Positions 48,380 to 59,237 of a DNA stretch of 64,000 nucleotides are shown piece after piece. Position 1 is the first letter of the stretch; each line of letters begins with the position of its first letter. Source of the stretch: Anniella stebbinsi (taxonomy: Eukaryota; Chordata; Lepidosauria; Squamata; Anniellidae); NCBI GenBank assembly GCA_029215795.1, contig JARDYH010000003.1, forward strand, positions 99,666,609-99,730,608, read 5' to 3'. A model generated the notes under the pieces. That model saw only the letters and a program-made list of their open reading frames with translations. It ran no database searches and was not told the DNA's origin. A program made the position numbers and the translations under genes.

Positions 48380-48580
48380 TAATACTTGCCATTTATATAA
48401 CTAGAGCGTGCAAAGTACAAATTGTAATCCTTCCAACAACCCTGCAAGGTATGTCCATCATAATTACCACTAATTGCAAAAGTAGGGAGCAATGCAAGAG
48501 AAATGAGACTGAGAGAGGGTAGCTTGCTTAATGAGCTCATGACAGAGACAAAATCTGAACCAGGGATTCTCCATTTCTCA
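48380..48580 (-). mobile_element. MIR-like CORE-SINE
   Basis: In reverse orientation it follows the MIR order: CATTTATATAACTAGAGCG, AATCCTTCCAACAACCCTGC, AAGGTATGTCCATCATAATT, GAAATGAGACTGAGAGAGGG and AAATCTGAACCAGGGATTC (B-box side). It is diverged but collinear over about 200 bp. Confidence 0.65.
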
Positions 48581-48599
48581 AGTCAACTCCACTTATTGT

Positions 48600-49264
48600 C
48601 CTGTCTTCCCTCCAAAGGCAATTAAGAACATTTCCAGTGAAAAGGGCATCTAGCTGTTCATACTCTTTTATCCTCCAGAAGCCTTTGAACGCCTAAATAA
48701 TATGTTTGCTCAAACTTATACTCAAACACGTGCGCAAGTCATATAAAGGATTTGTAAAGCAGGTTCTGCATTGCTGGGTTGTGGCTTTTTAAAAAAATTC
48801 TTAGAAATAATTTGAAGAGAGAAAAAGGAGTATGTGTTTATTCAATTTCCATCCTGTGTTTCTAAAAACATTCATACCCAAAGCAGCCTAGAAGACACAA
48901 ATATAAATATAACCATTAACCCAAGAGCACACAATTACAAAACCCCAAATTAAAACTATAAAAAGCAGCAAGAGATTTACAAGCAGATCATGAAATATTG
49001 AACATTTAAAATAAGAATGTTTTAAAAACTAAATGGAAAGTGGATATCCCCAGGGAGGACATTCCAAAATGTTGGTGCTACTGCAAAAAAGGCCGAGCCG
49101 CTTGTACCTTCCTGTGGCGGCTTCCGTGGTAAGGGGATGGAGAGCAGGGCCTCTGAAACTAATCTTAGGACTTCGTGTGGAAGACATTATCCCAGTCCTG
49201 GACCATTCAGCCATTTCCAGAGTTTTCCTCCAAGAACTTGAGTGATTTTAAAGAGTGCACATCA
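48600..49264. other. Non-coding sequence, nothing firm
   Basis: 48830-49000 resembles a LINE/SINE 3' piece (CAAAGCAGCCTAGAAGACAC) but I cannot place it. No gene. Confidence 0.4.
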
Positions 49265-49470
49265 TGTCTCATGGAGGTGAAGTCCATAAATGTAAGTAGT
49301 ACTGCCTTCTTTCTATTCTGAATTTCATGCCAATCAGATTAATTGGGTGACCACAAGTTCTAATCTTAAGAGAAAAAGGAAAAGCCTATCCATCTGCTTT
49401 CTCAATACTACACATAATATTATATGCCTCTATCATGTTCCCTTTCATCACTCCCCCCACCAAACCAGAA
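49265..49470 (-). mobile_element. Older CR1-type LINE, downstream half (split by a younger CR1)
   Basis: The minus-strand reading KGNMIEAYNIMCSIEKADG, a stop, then LKIRTCGHPINLIGMKFRIE matches the C-terminal region of CR1/L3 ORF2 (pattern GDMIEVYKIM ... RTRGHPxKLxG). It continues, after a gap, the segment at 50905-51110. Confidence 0.75.
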
Positions 49471-50904
49471 CCATAAAACCATAGAATAGTAGAGTTGGAA
49501 AGGGCCTATAAGGCCATTGAGTCCAACCCCCTGCTCAATGCAGGAATCCACCTGAAAGCATCCCTGACAGATGGTTGTCCAGGTGCCTCTTGAATGCCTC
49601 TAGTGTGGGAGAGCCCACGACCCCCCAAGGTAATTGTTTCCATTGTCGTACTGCTCTAACAGTCAGGAAGTTTTTCCTGATGTCTAGACAGAATCTGGCT
49701 TCCTGTAACTTAAGCCCATTATTCCTTATCCTGCACTCTGGGTTGATCGAAAAGAGATAATGGCCCTCCTCCATGTAACAACCTTTCAAGTATTTGAAGA
49801 CTGCTATCATGTCTCCCCTCAATCTTCTCTTCTCCAGGCTAAACAAGGCCATTTCTTTCAGACTCTCCTCATAGGGCTTTGTTTCCAGACCCCTGATCAT
49901 CCTTGTTTCCCTCCTCTGAACATGCTCAAGATGATGCCTAAAAAGTGCCAAATAGAGAGGAAGCAATACCTCGCACAATTTGGAAGCTATACTTCTATTA
50001 ATGCAGCCCAAACTAGCATTTGCTTTTTTTGCAGCCACATCACACTGTTGGCTCATATTCAACTTGTGATCTACAACAATTCCAAAATCCTTCTCTCTTG
50101 TCATATTGCTGAGCCAAGTATCCTTCATCTTGTAACTGTCCCTTTGGTTTCTTTTTCCTAGGTGTAGAACTTGGCATTTATCCCTATTACATTTGTTCTG
50201 TTGTTTTCAGCCCAGCGCACAAGTCTATCAAGATCACTTTGGAGTTTGTTTCTGTCTTCCAGGGTGTTAACGATCACACCCAATTTTGTGTCATCTGCAA
50301 ATTTGATAAGCATTCCCTGCACCTCCTCATCTAAATCATTAATAAAAATGTTGAAGAGCACTGGGCCCAGGACTGAGCCCTGCAGTACCCCGCTCGTTAC
50401 CTCCCCACAGTGTGAAAAGGTAACTTGAGTCCGATTCTGTAGACAACTGTGGATCCACCTAATAGTTGTTCCATCTAGCCCACTTTTTACTAGTTTGTTA
50501 ATCAGAATGTCATGGGGCACTTTGTCAAAAGCTTTGCTGAAGTCAAGATAGCCTATGTCCACAGCATTCCCACAGTCTACAAGGGAGGTTACCCGATCAA
50601 AAAATGAGATCAGATTAGTCTGACAGGATTTGTTCTTGACAAATCCATGCTGGCTTCTAGTAATCACTGCATTGTTTTCAAGGTGCTTATAGACTGACTT
50701 CTTTATAATCTGCTCCAAAATTTTCCCAGGGATGGATGTCAGACTGACTGGTTGGTAGTTCCCAGATTCCTCCTTTTTGCCCTTTTTGCCTCCTCCAGCT
50801 GTCTGGCACTTCACCCGTCTTCCATAATTTCGCAAAGATAAAGGACAGTGGTTCTGAGAGTTCTTCTGCCAGCTCCTTTATTACTCTAGGTTGTAGCAAT
50901 CACT
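49471..50904 (-). mobile_element. CR1 LINE, 5'-truncated, inserted in an older CR1
   Basis: The 3' end on the minus strand reads AACTCTACTATTCTATGGTT, the characteristic CR1 terminus. It lacks a poly(A) tail, as CR1 elements do. The body carries ORF2 from the middle of the RT onward. The 5' end is truncated at about 50904. Upstream and downstream flanks both belong to one older CR1, so this is a nested insertion. Confidence 0.85.
49535..50899 (-). pseudogene. CR1 ORF2 reverse transcriptase, partial, frameshifted
   Basis: Three frames in series on the minus strand. 50899-50770 begins [16 protein letters not shown] and ends TGEVPDSWR. 50785-50160 holds the RT core: [55 protein letters not shown] and FADDTKLG. 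50128-49535 is the C-terminal region: WLSNMTREKDFGIVVDHKLN, SLEKRRLRGDMIAVFKYLKG and AVRQWKQLP near the end. Frameshifts fall near 50.77 kb and 50.14 kb. FADD and the preceding F/Y-D (DFSKAFD) catalytic aspartates are preserved, so decay is mild. The N-terminal endonuclease is absent because of 5' truncation. Confidence 0.88.
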
Positions 50905-51110
50905 GTAGCCTTGTAGGCTTTCCTCACAGGAATGATATTCCAACCCCGATTATTTTGGTTGCCTTTTTCTGCACCTTTTCCATCGGTACAATGTATTTTC
51001 TGAATTGTGGCAACAAGGTGTATACATAGTGTTGCAAGTGTGGTTGCATCAAAGATTTGTGTAACAGAATGACAATACTGACATATTTTTCATTTTGATG
51101 CCATAGTGTC
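50905..51110 (-). mobile_element. Older CR1-type LINE, upstream half
   Basis: The minus strand encodes LQHYVYTLLPQFRKYIV followed by MEKVQKKATKIIG, the conserved ...YxxxLxPxxRKDIxxLExVQKRATKxI motif of CR1 ORF2. It leads into the younger CR1 and resumes at 49470. Confidence 0.75.
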
Positions 51111-51473
51111 CCCTTTCAGGCCAATCTGAGGTTTGAGGATGGAGATAAAGTTCTCTCCTTCCATAGTCCCTCTTCAAATGGTTTCCATTCCAGTCTAATT
51201 GCCACTGTCTGCCCACTCACCCCTATTACTACTCAACGCTTTTTCGTCTCTGCACTGTTCTCAAATGAGCACTTTGAACAAATCTCACAATCATCAAGAG
51301 GCTGAACTGCCAAACTGAATTACTAGAATCTAATAATTAGAACAAGGGAGAATACTGCTAATCTAAAAACATATACACAGATCTCCCAGTGCAAACAATT
51401 ATGAACACATGTAGAACAGGCTTCACATTTTTACCTCTTAGCAAGCCAATGTTAAAATCAAAAGTTTTTAGAG
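51111..51473. other. Non-coding sequence, nothing recognised
   Basis: No feature beyond the end of the older CR1 at its left edge. Confidence 0.45.
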
Positions 51474-51600
51474 CAGCGTTCCCAACCTGGTAGCATTCAG
51501 ATGTGTTGTCTGCAACACCCATCATCCCCAACCATCATGGCTAGGGATTATTGTAGCTGTAGTCCAACACTTTCAGAGGGCACCAGCTTGGGGAAGGCAG
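51474..51600. mobile_element. Palindromic hAT-type MITE
   Basis: The left CAGCGTTCCCAACCTGGTAG and the right CACCAGCTTGGGGAAGGCAG are near reverse complements. The interior carries GTAGCTGTAGTCCAACACTT, as in the MITEs at 20300 and 33232. Confidence 0.6.
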
Positions 51601-51662
51601 ATTTACACATGTATGTTGAGTACATGCTCACATCTATCCCTTGTTGCTTTCTTTCTTTACTT

Positions 51663-51773
51663 TCTTCATTCTAATAATAATAATAATAATATCCCCCACC
51701 TCACATCTAAAATTCTTTTGAATTTTTGTAAAGCGCCCAGAAAGCTTTGGCTATGGGGCAGTATATAAATGTA

Positions 51774-51807
<34 letters not shown>

Positions 51808-51810
51808 TTC
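51663..51810 (+). mobile_element. LINE/SINE 3' tail between (AAT)n runs
   Basis: TGTAAAGCGCCCAGAAAGC, TTTGGCTATGGGGCAGTAT and AAATGTAATTAATAATAAT form the shared reptile tail, with (AAT)n at 51673-51690 and 51776-51807. Confidence 0.7.
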
Positions 51811-51989
51811 AGATTGTGGTTGCCTTGAGAAATGGGGTTGCCTATTCATTCATTCATTCATTTTGTTTATTATGTTCCTATACTACCAAATAGCCAAAGT
51901 TTCTGGGAAGTTTACAAAGATTAAACTGCCCATATCATGTACAATATTGTATTAATATAAAAATCATTTAAATATAAGCATAAACAGAC

Positions 51990-52012
51990 ACACACACACA
52001 CACACACACAAA
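51990..52012. repeat. (CA)n microsatellite
   Basis: About 11 CA units. Confidence 0.95.
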
Positions 52013-52607
52013 CACAGTCAACAGAAAAATATCCCACGACCTGGTGAAAAATCTTATCACATGTTGCCAAATGCCTGAGAGTAGAGGGAGGACTTAACCT
52101 GGAATTAAAAAGATGACAACTTTGGAACCAGGTGGCTCTCACTGGAGAGATTGCTCCATAAATAGAGGGCTACCTGCAAGAAGGCCCTCTTCCCTTTTTT
52201 GCCACCTTCTGAGCCTCCCTTGGAGGAGGCACTCAGAGGAAGGCCTCAGATGATGAGTGTAGTATATGGGTAGATACATGTAGGGAGAGAGGGTCTGTCA
52301 GATATTGTAGTCCCAAGACAGATTAAACAGGCAAACAAATGCACAGGAAACATACTCAGTTTCAAGATGATGAGTAATATGTCTGGAACATGGTCCAGTT
52401 ATCCCCACCTTGTTTGTCTCTTTATTTAAAATTAGGAATGACCAACTTCTATTCTCTATTCTTCCAGGGACTGGAAGTGCATTTAGCCAAGAAACCAAGT
52501 TTCCATGAACAATCTGATCTATAATAAAGTTGGCAATATCAGGCAGTAAGACCTTCCCAGTGATGGAGCACATGCGCTTATCATTTTCCTTGATTTACAG
52601 AGTCATT

Positions 52608-52805
52608 AGGAACATAGGAACATAGGAAACTGCCATATACTGAGTTGGGTCATTGGTCCATCTAGCCCAAAATTGTTGACACTGGCTGGCAGTGGCTCTC
52701 CAGGGTTCCAAGCAGGTGGTTTTTCCAGCCCTACTTGGGAGATGCCGGGAATTGAACCTGGGGCCTTCTGGATTTGAAGCAGTTGCTCTACCGCTGAGCC
52801 ACAAC
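52608..52805 (-). mobile_element. tRNA-derived SINE (second class), complete
   Basis: On the minus strand the head has A box TGGCTCAGCGG (plus 52791-52801) and B box GGTTCAATTCC (plus 52748-52758), with 32 nt between them, close to the spacing in tRNA genes. The body has CCTGGAGAGCCACTGCCAGC and CTAGATGGACCAATGACCC. The 3' end is TTTCCTATGTTCC, with the terminal unit repeated. This is a classic squamate SINE with a possibly active internal Pol III promoter. It is not a tRNA gene: there is no closing acceptor stem. Confidence 0.88.
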
Positions 52806-53039
52806 CCCTCCCCACCCCACCTCCTGCAACTGGACTTGCAAGAGCTCTTGGAAGTCCAGTTGCCCATCCCTTAAATCAATTCCTTGCCAGGAATTAATCA
52901 TACAACAAGGTACCCCTGGGAACACTATTCAGCACTTTTCTATTACTAATAATAGAACTAAAATCTAAATAATTATCATTTAAATCCTGGAGTTATTCCA
53001 AATGCTGTTCGGGAAGTTCTATCGTAGAGCTGACTGCAT

Positions 53040-53060
53040 TTTTTTTTTAAAAAAAAAATA
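53040..53060. repeat. T9-A10 homopolymer junction
   Basis: A run of T (53039-53048) passes directly into A (53049-53058), a perfect small palindrome. Confidence 0.8.
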
Positions 53061-53322
53061 CACAATTGCAGCCAAAAGTATATGTTCGCTTTTCTTTGGA
53101 CTTGCAGCATCCTGTACTAATAAGAGGGGGAAATGCAATCTATTGCCAGGACGGGTTTCAAGTCCTCCTACTGAATGAAAAATGGCATTGTCATAAAGGG
53201 TTTCATGAACTAGAGCAAAACAAGAGGGGCTGTCACTGAGCAGCAGAGGAGATGCTTGACATGGAGAAGGTGCCTCGTCCAACCCCTGGCATCAGGTAAC
53301 ATCCCTGGAAAAGAACCCTGCC

Positions 53323-53588
53323 CAGGGTTGGCCCTATTATTAGGCAAAGTGAGGCGATGGCCTCAGGTGGCAAATGCTGGCAGGCAGCAGCAAGGTGTTG
53401 AACGAGAGGATTGTGTGACACGTGGCCTGCCGTGTGCCTCCTAAGCTAGCCATCTGCCTTCAGGTGTGGTTGAAGATGCTGTCCCATCATCAGCGTTGAG
53501 GAAAAACTCAGCTGCCAGTCCAGTCATGGAATGGGAGGTGGTGCCATCTTCCTTGCTTCAGGCAGCAAAAGGGTTCGGGCCAGCCCTG
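53323..53588. mobile_element. hAT-like MITE with 8-bp target duplication
   Basis: Ends are CAGGGTTGGCCC and GGGCCAGCCCTG. The flanks ACCCTGCC (53315-53322) and ACCCTGTC (53589-53596) agree at 7 of 8 positions, a hAT hallmark. 266 bp, no open frame. It is the same family as 8927-9198. Confidence 0.85.
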
Positions 53589-53596
53589 ACCCTGTC

Positions 53597-55425
53597 TCAG
53601 ACTTTGGACTGCCACTGGGAATAGGCATCACTGACCCAGACAGATCAAAGGTCTGACAGCATAAAGTAAATCCCTATGTTTAAAAATGGATCATTGTTTA
53701 CTAATTTTAAAAGGTGGCGATAGCTTACAAAGATCTACAGAGGCTAGTCTCATAGGGATGTGTTGGCTACATCAAAAGAACCACCCTGAATGTTTATGTT
53801 TTTAAAAAGAATTATTAACCCAAGCAAACCACAAAGTCCTACTTATTAACACAGCAGTTAGCAATATGAAAAACAGATTACTCGGCGTCTTTGGTTTCCT
53901 GTTTGAACTGACAGCTGCTTAAACACGCACACTCTTGAAAGATAATGAGTAAATCTACAGCGACATTTAATACATATTTAAGATAACCTATTCATTTAAT
54001 GTGCACCTCACGTTAATAGAACCCTATAAGGACTCTGGTCTTCAGCAGCCTATATGCACCCAATATATCCAAGATGGTAAGACATTCCATTAACTTAATA
54101 TGCAAAGAATGCCTGGACCAGGAGCTCTTGGACAACTGCACAACTATAGACACATCAATGTACAAGAGAAGAGGATCATTAGGCCGCATTTCCACAACTA
54201 TAGTAGTATCCCCAAGTATAATGCTTTAATTGTTCAAAGAGGAATGAATGGCAAATTTTGTTATTGTTGTTTAAGCTGAGAGCATACAAAGACTTGTACG
54301 TAGTGTTGCCTTTGGAGCCAAACTAAACCATGCATCCATAGCACGACATTGTTTACAGATGTAAGACCAAAGGCCACCAACAATGATTATAATAATTAGC
54401 ACTTATATCTTTAGGATGCTGGATTCAGCAGCCAGTATCAAAATTCTCTGTGTTGGGATTTTCCTTTGCATCAGCTAGAATTGCAGCACACACACACACA
54501 CACACTGATTATGTATCATTTTAGATTATACTCAAAGCCCTGGTTCATGTACTCAAAAGAGCCAACACTGCCCTCAAATAGAAAAAAAACTTACCTCTCC
54601 ATCTTTCTATCCACCAGGCAAATAATAAATATGCAAGAGAGTGTCTACCCTATTGAGATTACAGTTTCATCACTGTGGAAGAAACCTTGGGAGAGATCTT
54701 TGCAACTGCTTCCAAGCTAGGCAATAACTTCAAAATTAATTGTGAAGTGGACTTTGCTCACATCCAATAGAGGAAACAGCAGCCAAAATGGCTTATTCTA
54801 TGTGCAAAACAAAGAAGCCTCATTAATACATTTCCTTGACCAATTTCATAGCTGTTACATACCTCTTTCCCTTCAAAAGCATCCTGAAACTATTTATGCT
54901 ACTCCCTGGATTCCACTACAACACAAACATTGCAGGGTGAACATCTTGGTCCCTGCATCCAATATTGCCAAGTGGACCATTACAGCAACATTCGACTCAC
55001 ACATCAGTGATCATCAGTGATCCAACATAGAGCATTTGAAGATTACTTGGTAAATGTACACACAAGAATTGTGTGTACCTCAACAAATGCTACAAGTTAA
55101 TGCACAATATTATTATCTTGAATTACTTATTCGTTCAAATCCAAGGTGAACGATTATTCATCTAATCCCCACAACTGGGGAAATTTGGGCAAATCCAAAG
55201 CCTAGTAAAACATCAACTTGTGGTTTGGATGTGGGTCTGGATTTAGAGCATGAGAAATCAGAGTTGTATACACCAGAAGAGATAATTTGCACCATAAAAT
55301 AAAGTGAACCATCCTATTTTCAGCAGAATTCCCGCAGTAATGTTCCTATTGCATGCTTTTGCCATGACAGACCTCATATCATGATTCTGTTGCTCATATA
55401 GAATACAAACCTACCTATTATTAAG
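53597..55425. other. Non-coding sequence with one (CA)n
   Basis: (CA)n at 54488-54505. I see no exon, transposon or structured element that I can defend. Confidence 0.5.
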
Positions 55426-55960
55426 GGAGGCACGGCAGTGCCTCCTTTGTTAAGGGCGGTCAGTAAAAAACACGTTCCACCATGTTAAAGTGATAATTGG
55501 GGAGGGGTCATTCTAACAGCCATAAAATCGAAAATGTTTCACCAATCTCTCTGAAATTTACAGGTGCCAGAAAGAAATGTTTGTTTTACATTACCTGAAA
55601 TTTCAAGAAGATTGGTGAAAGACTGAGGGAAGGAGAGCAGTTTAAAGTAAAAAGATTAAAGAATCCCCTATATCCAAAACTGAAAATTGAACTCAGGGCT
55701 TGCGACTATTTTTGCGCAGCTGTCCTTACCTTCAGGGAGCCTTTTTCATTAATCCAGTGGTACAGTCTACTTCCTCCCGTTGTAGTGTAGGTGGAATTGC
55801 TTTTCTTTTTTAAAAATTCGCTTAAGTGGATTTTATTAAATTAAAGCTGTGCCTCTTTAAGAAATCCAGCAGCCATTTTGATTATGGCACACGCTCAGTA
55901 GAGTCTCCCCCCCTCCCTCCTGCATCAGCTACAATGGCTGCTTCCTCTAGCAAAGACAGT
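55426..55960 (+). repeat. Dispersed repeat family R2, copy 2
   Basis: It opens with an imperfect version of the palindrome at 27859 (arms GGAGGCAC and GTGCCTCC around GGCA) and is collinear with 27859-28420. The first 200 bp are the best conserved. Later shared blocks include the TTTAAAAATTC region and GTCTCCCCCCCTCCCTCC. Confidence 0.7.
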
Positions 55961-55969
55961 GCTGTAGTC

Positions 55970-56050
55970 TCTTCTCAGAAGTAAGTTCCATTGACTGAAT
56001 GCAATGGTCTTACTCCCAAGTAAGTGTGTAGAAGATTGTAGCCTTTATTT
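55970..56050 (+). mobile_element. Fragment of the common squamate TCAGAAGTAAGT repeat
   Basis: TCTCAGAAGTAAGTTCCATT, TGCAATGGTCTTACTCCCAA and GTAAGTGTGTAGAAGATTG match a very common reptile interspersed repeat. A second, more decayed piece is at 56225-56290. The class is uncertain. Confidence 0.5.
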
Positions 56051-56489
56051 AAAAAAAAACAGCCTGGAACCTTAGAAGGCGGAGAGGGAGAGATGTGAGT
56101 GAGAATTCCCTCTCCTTTACAGCACTATAACTCTACAATTAACAACTTGCTTGCATGCTTTGCATGTGCATATGTTCATTTGATTATGGCTGCTGATCAT
56201 TAATTTTCATATCAATTCAATCCAAGGCATGTCTACTCAGAAGTTAGTTCCACTGAGTGCAATGAGTCTCATTCCCATTCCACTAGCTTGAAGTGGTGTG
56301 TGGATTTGGCTGTACTTCTCTTTGAGAGCTCTGTGTATTTAGGGACCAAGGCTTTTTGTAAGAGAAGAGGTTAAGCTCCCCCTCTTTTTCTTTTTTTTTA
56401 AAAAATCCATGTATTTGAGTTTTATAGAATTTTTATTCCTTCATTGTTATTATAATAATAATAATAATTAGTAGAAGTAGTAATATGTT

Positions 56490-56605
56490 TATTAATGTTA
56501 CATTTATATCCTGCCTTTTTTTCTTCTTGCAAGGAACCTAAGGTGGCTTACATAATCCTCCTCCATTTTATCAGCACAACAACCCTGTGGGGTAGAAGAG
56601 TCAGT
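56490..56605 (-). mobile_element. tRNA-SINE (class of 30701), 3' half
   Basis: ACATTTATATCCTGCC, AAGGAACCTAAGGTGGC, TACATAATCCTCCTCC and AACAACCCTGTGGGGTAG follow the SINE body in reverse. The head is lost at about 56605. Confidence 0.75.
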
Positions 56606-56952
56606 GACATTCTGAATTCTCTTAGCTTTTCTAATATTTTTTGATCAGGTTGAACAAAACTATTGTGTATTGTTATCTCCAGTACCAACATCTTTGACAG
56701 GCTTAATATAGGATTCATTGACCACAGACTATTTTAGAGCAAAAAAATAAAAATAAAAATCCAAACTTGGATAGATTAAAATTAAATTTAGCAATATTTC
56801 TAAACACCCACATGGCTATTCTTGGTACTGGGTCAGATGTAGTGATATAAGAGGATGTTCAGACTCCATTTAGTTGATCAGTTGCAAAGAAGCTTCTCTA
56901 GTAAGGAGGAAGGGGAAAGCCCTAGACTGATCATTCTTTCAAGTGCCATATC

Positions 56953-57180
56953 TCCCCCCACAAAACCCCATGAGGTAGGTTAGGCTAAGAGTCTATGACT
57001 GGCTCAAAACCATCTAGTGAGTTTCTTCTGCTGCTCACTTTCACAGAAATGTAAAACAAATGTTTGGTAATGTTTGGGTGTATGGCATGTGCTACTTTTA
57101 CCCTAACAATCCTGTAAAATAGATTAGGCTGGAAATTTAGGCCTGGCCCACTATCTATGTCTGTGTGCCTGCCTCTTTCA
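56953..57180 (-). mobile_element. Two decayed SINE body fragments
   Basis: 56957-57021 (CCATGAGGTAGGTTAGGC ... CATCTAGTGAGTTTC) and 57105-57160 (AATCCTGTAAAATAGATTAG) are each recognisable as the CCTGTGAGGTAGGTTGGG region of the same SINE. This suggests two independent insertions or a duplication. Confidence 0.5.
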
Positions 57181-57554
57181 TATATACACACAGAAAGGCA
57201 TCCTTAGGTTTGTTCTTTACTTACTACATACCATAAACTATGTATGAATAGAGCTGTCACAAATGATGCAATACACTCACTTTTTGCACTTCCTAATACA
57301 TTTGTTTCCCAACTAACTTACTGCTAATACAGTCATGAATCTAAAACTAAAGTATGTTATTTTTACTATAGTAAGATTAAAGAATCCACATACATCAAGT
57401 GCAAATCAGAGAACCTACTATTTTTCATATTAGTCTTCAAGAATTAGGATTATTTTCCTAATTACGCCTTACACGGAGGTTGCCTTTTTCACAGCGGCTG
57501 GATCAACATTTTCATCAAGCTGTCCACCTCCCCTGCTCCAAACTCTTTCTTGGT

Positions 57555-57768
57555 CAGTCACTGCTAATTAGCTCAGATCCTGTTAGTGTATATGTGAAAT
57601 TGTGATCCCCAATGTGCATCACTTTACACTTGCTTACATTGAACAGCATTTGCCCTTTTCATGGCCATTCTCTCGCTATGCAGAGATCTTTATGGAGCGC
57701 CTCACAATCCTCCATTGTTTTAGCAAGACTAAATAATTTGGTATCATCACCAAATGTGGCTACGTCAC
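57555..57768 (-). mobile_element. Old CR1/L3-type LINE fragment (RT region)
   Basis: The minus strand reads ATFGDDTKLFSLAKTMEDCE, LHKDLCIAREWP, a stop, then FNVSKCKVMHIG and NFTYTLTG. This corresponds to the ADDTKL ... WxMxFNVxKCKVMHIG segment of CR1/L3 reverse transcriptase. It has an internal stop and abuts the truncated L1 at 57779. Confidence 0.75.
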
Positions 57769-57778
57769 TTTAAATACA

Positions 57779-58014
57779 CATTTTTTAGAGATTATTATCG
57801 CAACCCCTCTTGCTTTGGAAGTCCCATATGCTTTCTCATATATGCCCATGTCCCCCAATTTTAATTGATTTCTTCCATCTTCTTTTTGATGCGTTTCTTG
57901 TAAAAATATTATATCAGCTTTCTTTTTTCTCGAAAGCCCTTCAATTCTCTTCCTTTTAATAACACTACCCAGCCCATTTACATTTAAAGTTATTAATCTT
58001 AATTTGCTTCCCAT
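57779..58014 (-). pseudogene. ORF2: L1 ORF2, N-terminal endonuclease fragment
   Basis: Starts MGSKLRLITLNVNGLGSVIK and includes KADIIFLQETHQ (N and E catalytic positions) and TSKARGVAIIISKKC, aligning one-for-one with residues 1-79 of the ORF2 at 43528. The sequence then leaves L1 and enters unrelated DNA. Confidence 0.88.
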
Positions 58015-58167
58015 ATCTCCGTTTTTGGTTTTCCCTTCAGGTCTCGTTCTGTGACACATTTAACCCCCCCTCCCTCCCCTCTCCCCCACATATACCCCCC
58101 CTTCCCCCCTTCAAATCCCGGGTCACCCCGGACAATGGTTCTTCTTCCCCTCTTCTTGGAACCCATC

Positions 58168-58184
58168 GGGGGGGGGGGGGGGGG
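58168..58184. repeat. G17 homopolymer (C17 in L1 sense)
   Basis: Seventeen consecutive G on the plus strand, inside the inter-ORF spacer of the L1. Confidence 0.95.
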
Positions 58185-58269
58185 AGAACGGCAAACACCC
58201 AACATGGAACCCAAACAGAACCCCCTCTCCTTTTCTTCCGTTGTTATCCTTCTTTAAAATCTCTCTCAG

Positions 58270-59237
58270 TCATAAAGCACTTCCTCCTGCTGCCCCTCCT
58301 TCTTCTATATCTCTATCTTCCTCCATCAGCCCCAGGGTCTTCAGCAATTCCAGCCCTTGCTCACAAGAATTTATTCTCTGTTGTTCCCCCTTGTAGATGA
58401 ATCTCAAGAAGACGGGGTACCCCCAACTATAAACAATTGAATTCTTGCGTAAAATGGTTGTACAAAGCTTCACACTCTTCCTCCACTGGATGGTCTGGTA
58501 ACAAAGATCCTGAAATATCTGAATTGGTGAAGATTGAAACATCACTTGCCCAGCACTTCTGATAATCTGTATTAATTTCTCTTTTTTGTAAAAGCTGGCA
58601 AATCTCACAATTATGTCTCTTGGGAGCGTCCCACTTCTTTTGGGGCCCACTCTATGGACCCTTTCCACATCCTCTTCAACCCAAGATCCCTGGGGGTCTA
58701 ATCCCATTATCCATTGCATAACATTTGCTCTCAGACTCTTTAGGTTTTCTGCTTGCTGTTCAGCAAAAGATCTTATGCGAATATTCATCCTCCTATCTTT
58801 GTCCTCCGTAGAGATTAGCCGAAGATCCAAATCTAATACTCATTCTTCATGAAGCTCCAATTTATCTCTGTTTTGTACAATCTGTTGCTCCAACTCGTTT
58901 GCAGCTCTACTTGAGAAGACTGAATCTTTTTGACCTCCACCATAATTCCCTGCTTGTGCCGCTCCATCAATCCTAATAGTTTGGCCTGAAACATCACCAG
59001 GGACAGTGCTTCTGTTTGTTGTTTCATTGCCTTGGGAACCGTTCCTAGCTTAGAGCCATCTTTCATATTGCCAGCGGCCGATGCCTGCTGAGCAACCTTG
59101 CCGTTCGCCATATCTGCGGCCGAATTCTCTGAATTCTTTCTGCACAGACGAGTCCAATTGCTATCAGAGGGGTGCTTCCTTTCTCTCGTCCACTTTTTAC
59201 CATTAATTCCTTTCTTTTTCCCCCCTCTGACTGACAT
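58270..59237 (-). pseudogene. ORF1: L1 ORF1, frameshifted
   Basis: The N-terminal part (59237 down to about 58900) is basic then coiled-coil-like (MSVRGGKKKGINGKK; ALSLVMFQAKLLGLMERHKQ). The frame shifts at about 58.90-58.92 kb, and a TGA lies at 58840-58842 in the continuing frame. The RRM (MNIRIRSFAEQQ; VERVHRVGPKRSG; LPRDIIVRFASFYKKEK) and C-terminal domain (IFQDLCYQTIQWRKSVKLC; WGYPVFLRFIYKGEQQRI) follow and are otherwise intact. It ends EEGGAAGGSAL with a single copy of the motif duplicated in the other L1. Confidence 0.88.

Noticed and set aside
49760..50161. 133-codon plus-strand frame
   Set aside because: Antisense shadow of the CR1 ORF2 on the minus strand.
52748..52805. Possible tRNA gene on the minus strand (good A and B boxes)
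   Set aside because: No closing acceptor stem or anticodon-arm geometry, and it continues into a known SINE body with a LINE-like tail.
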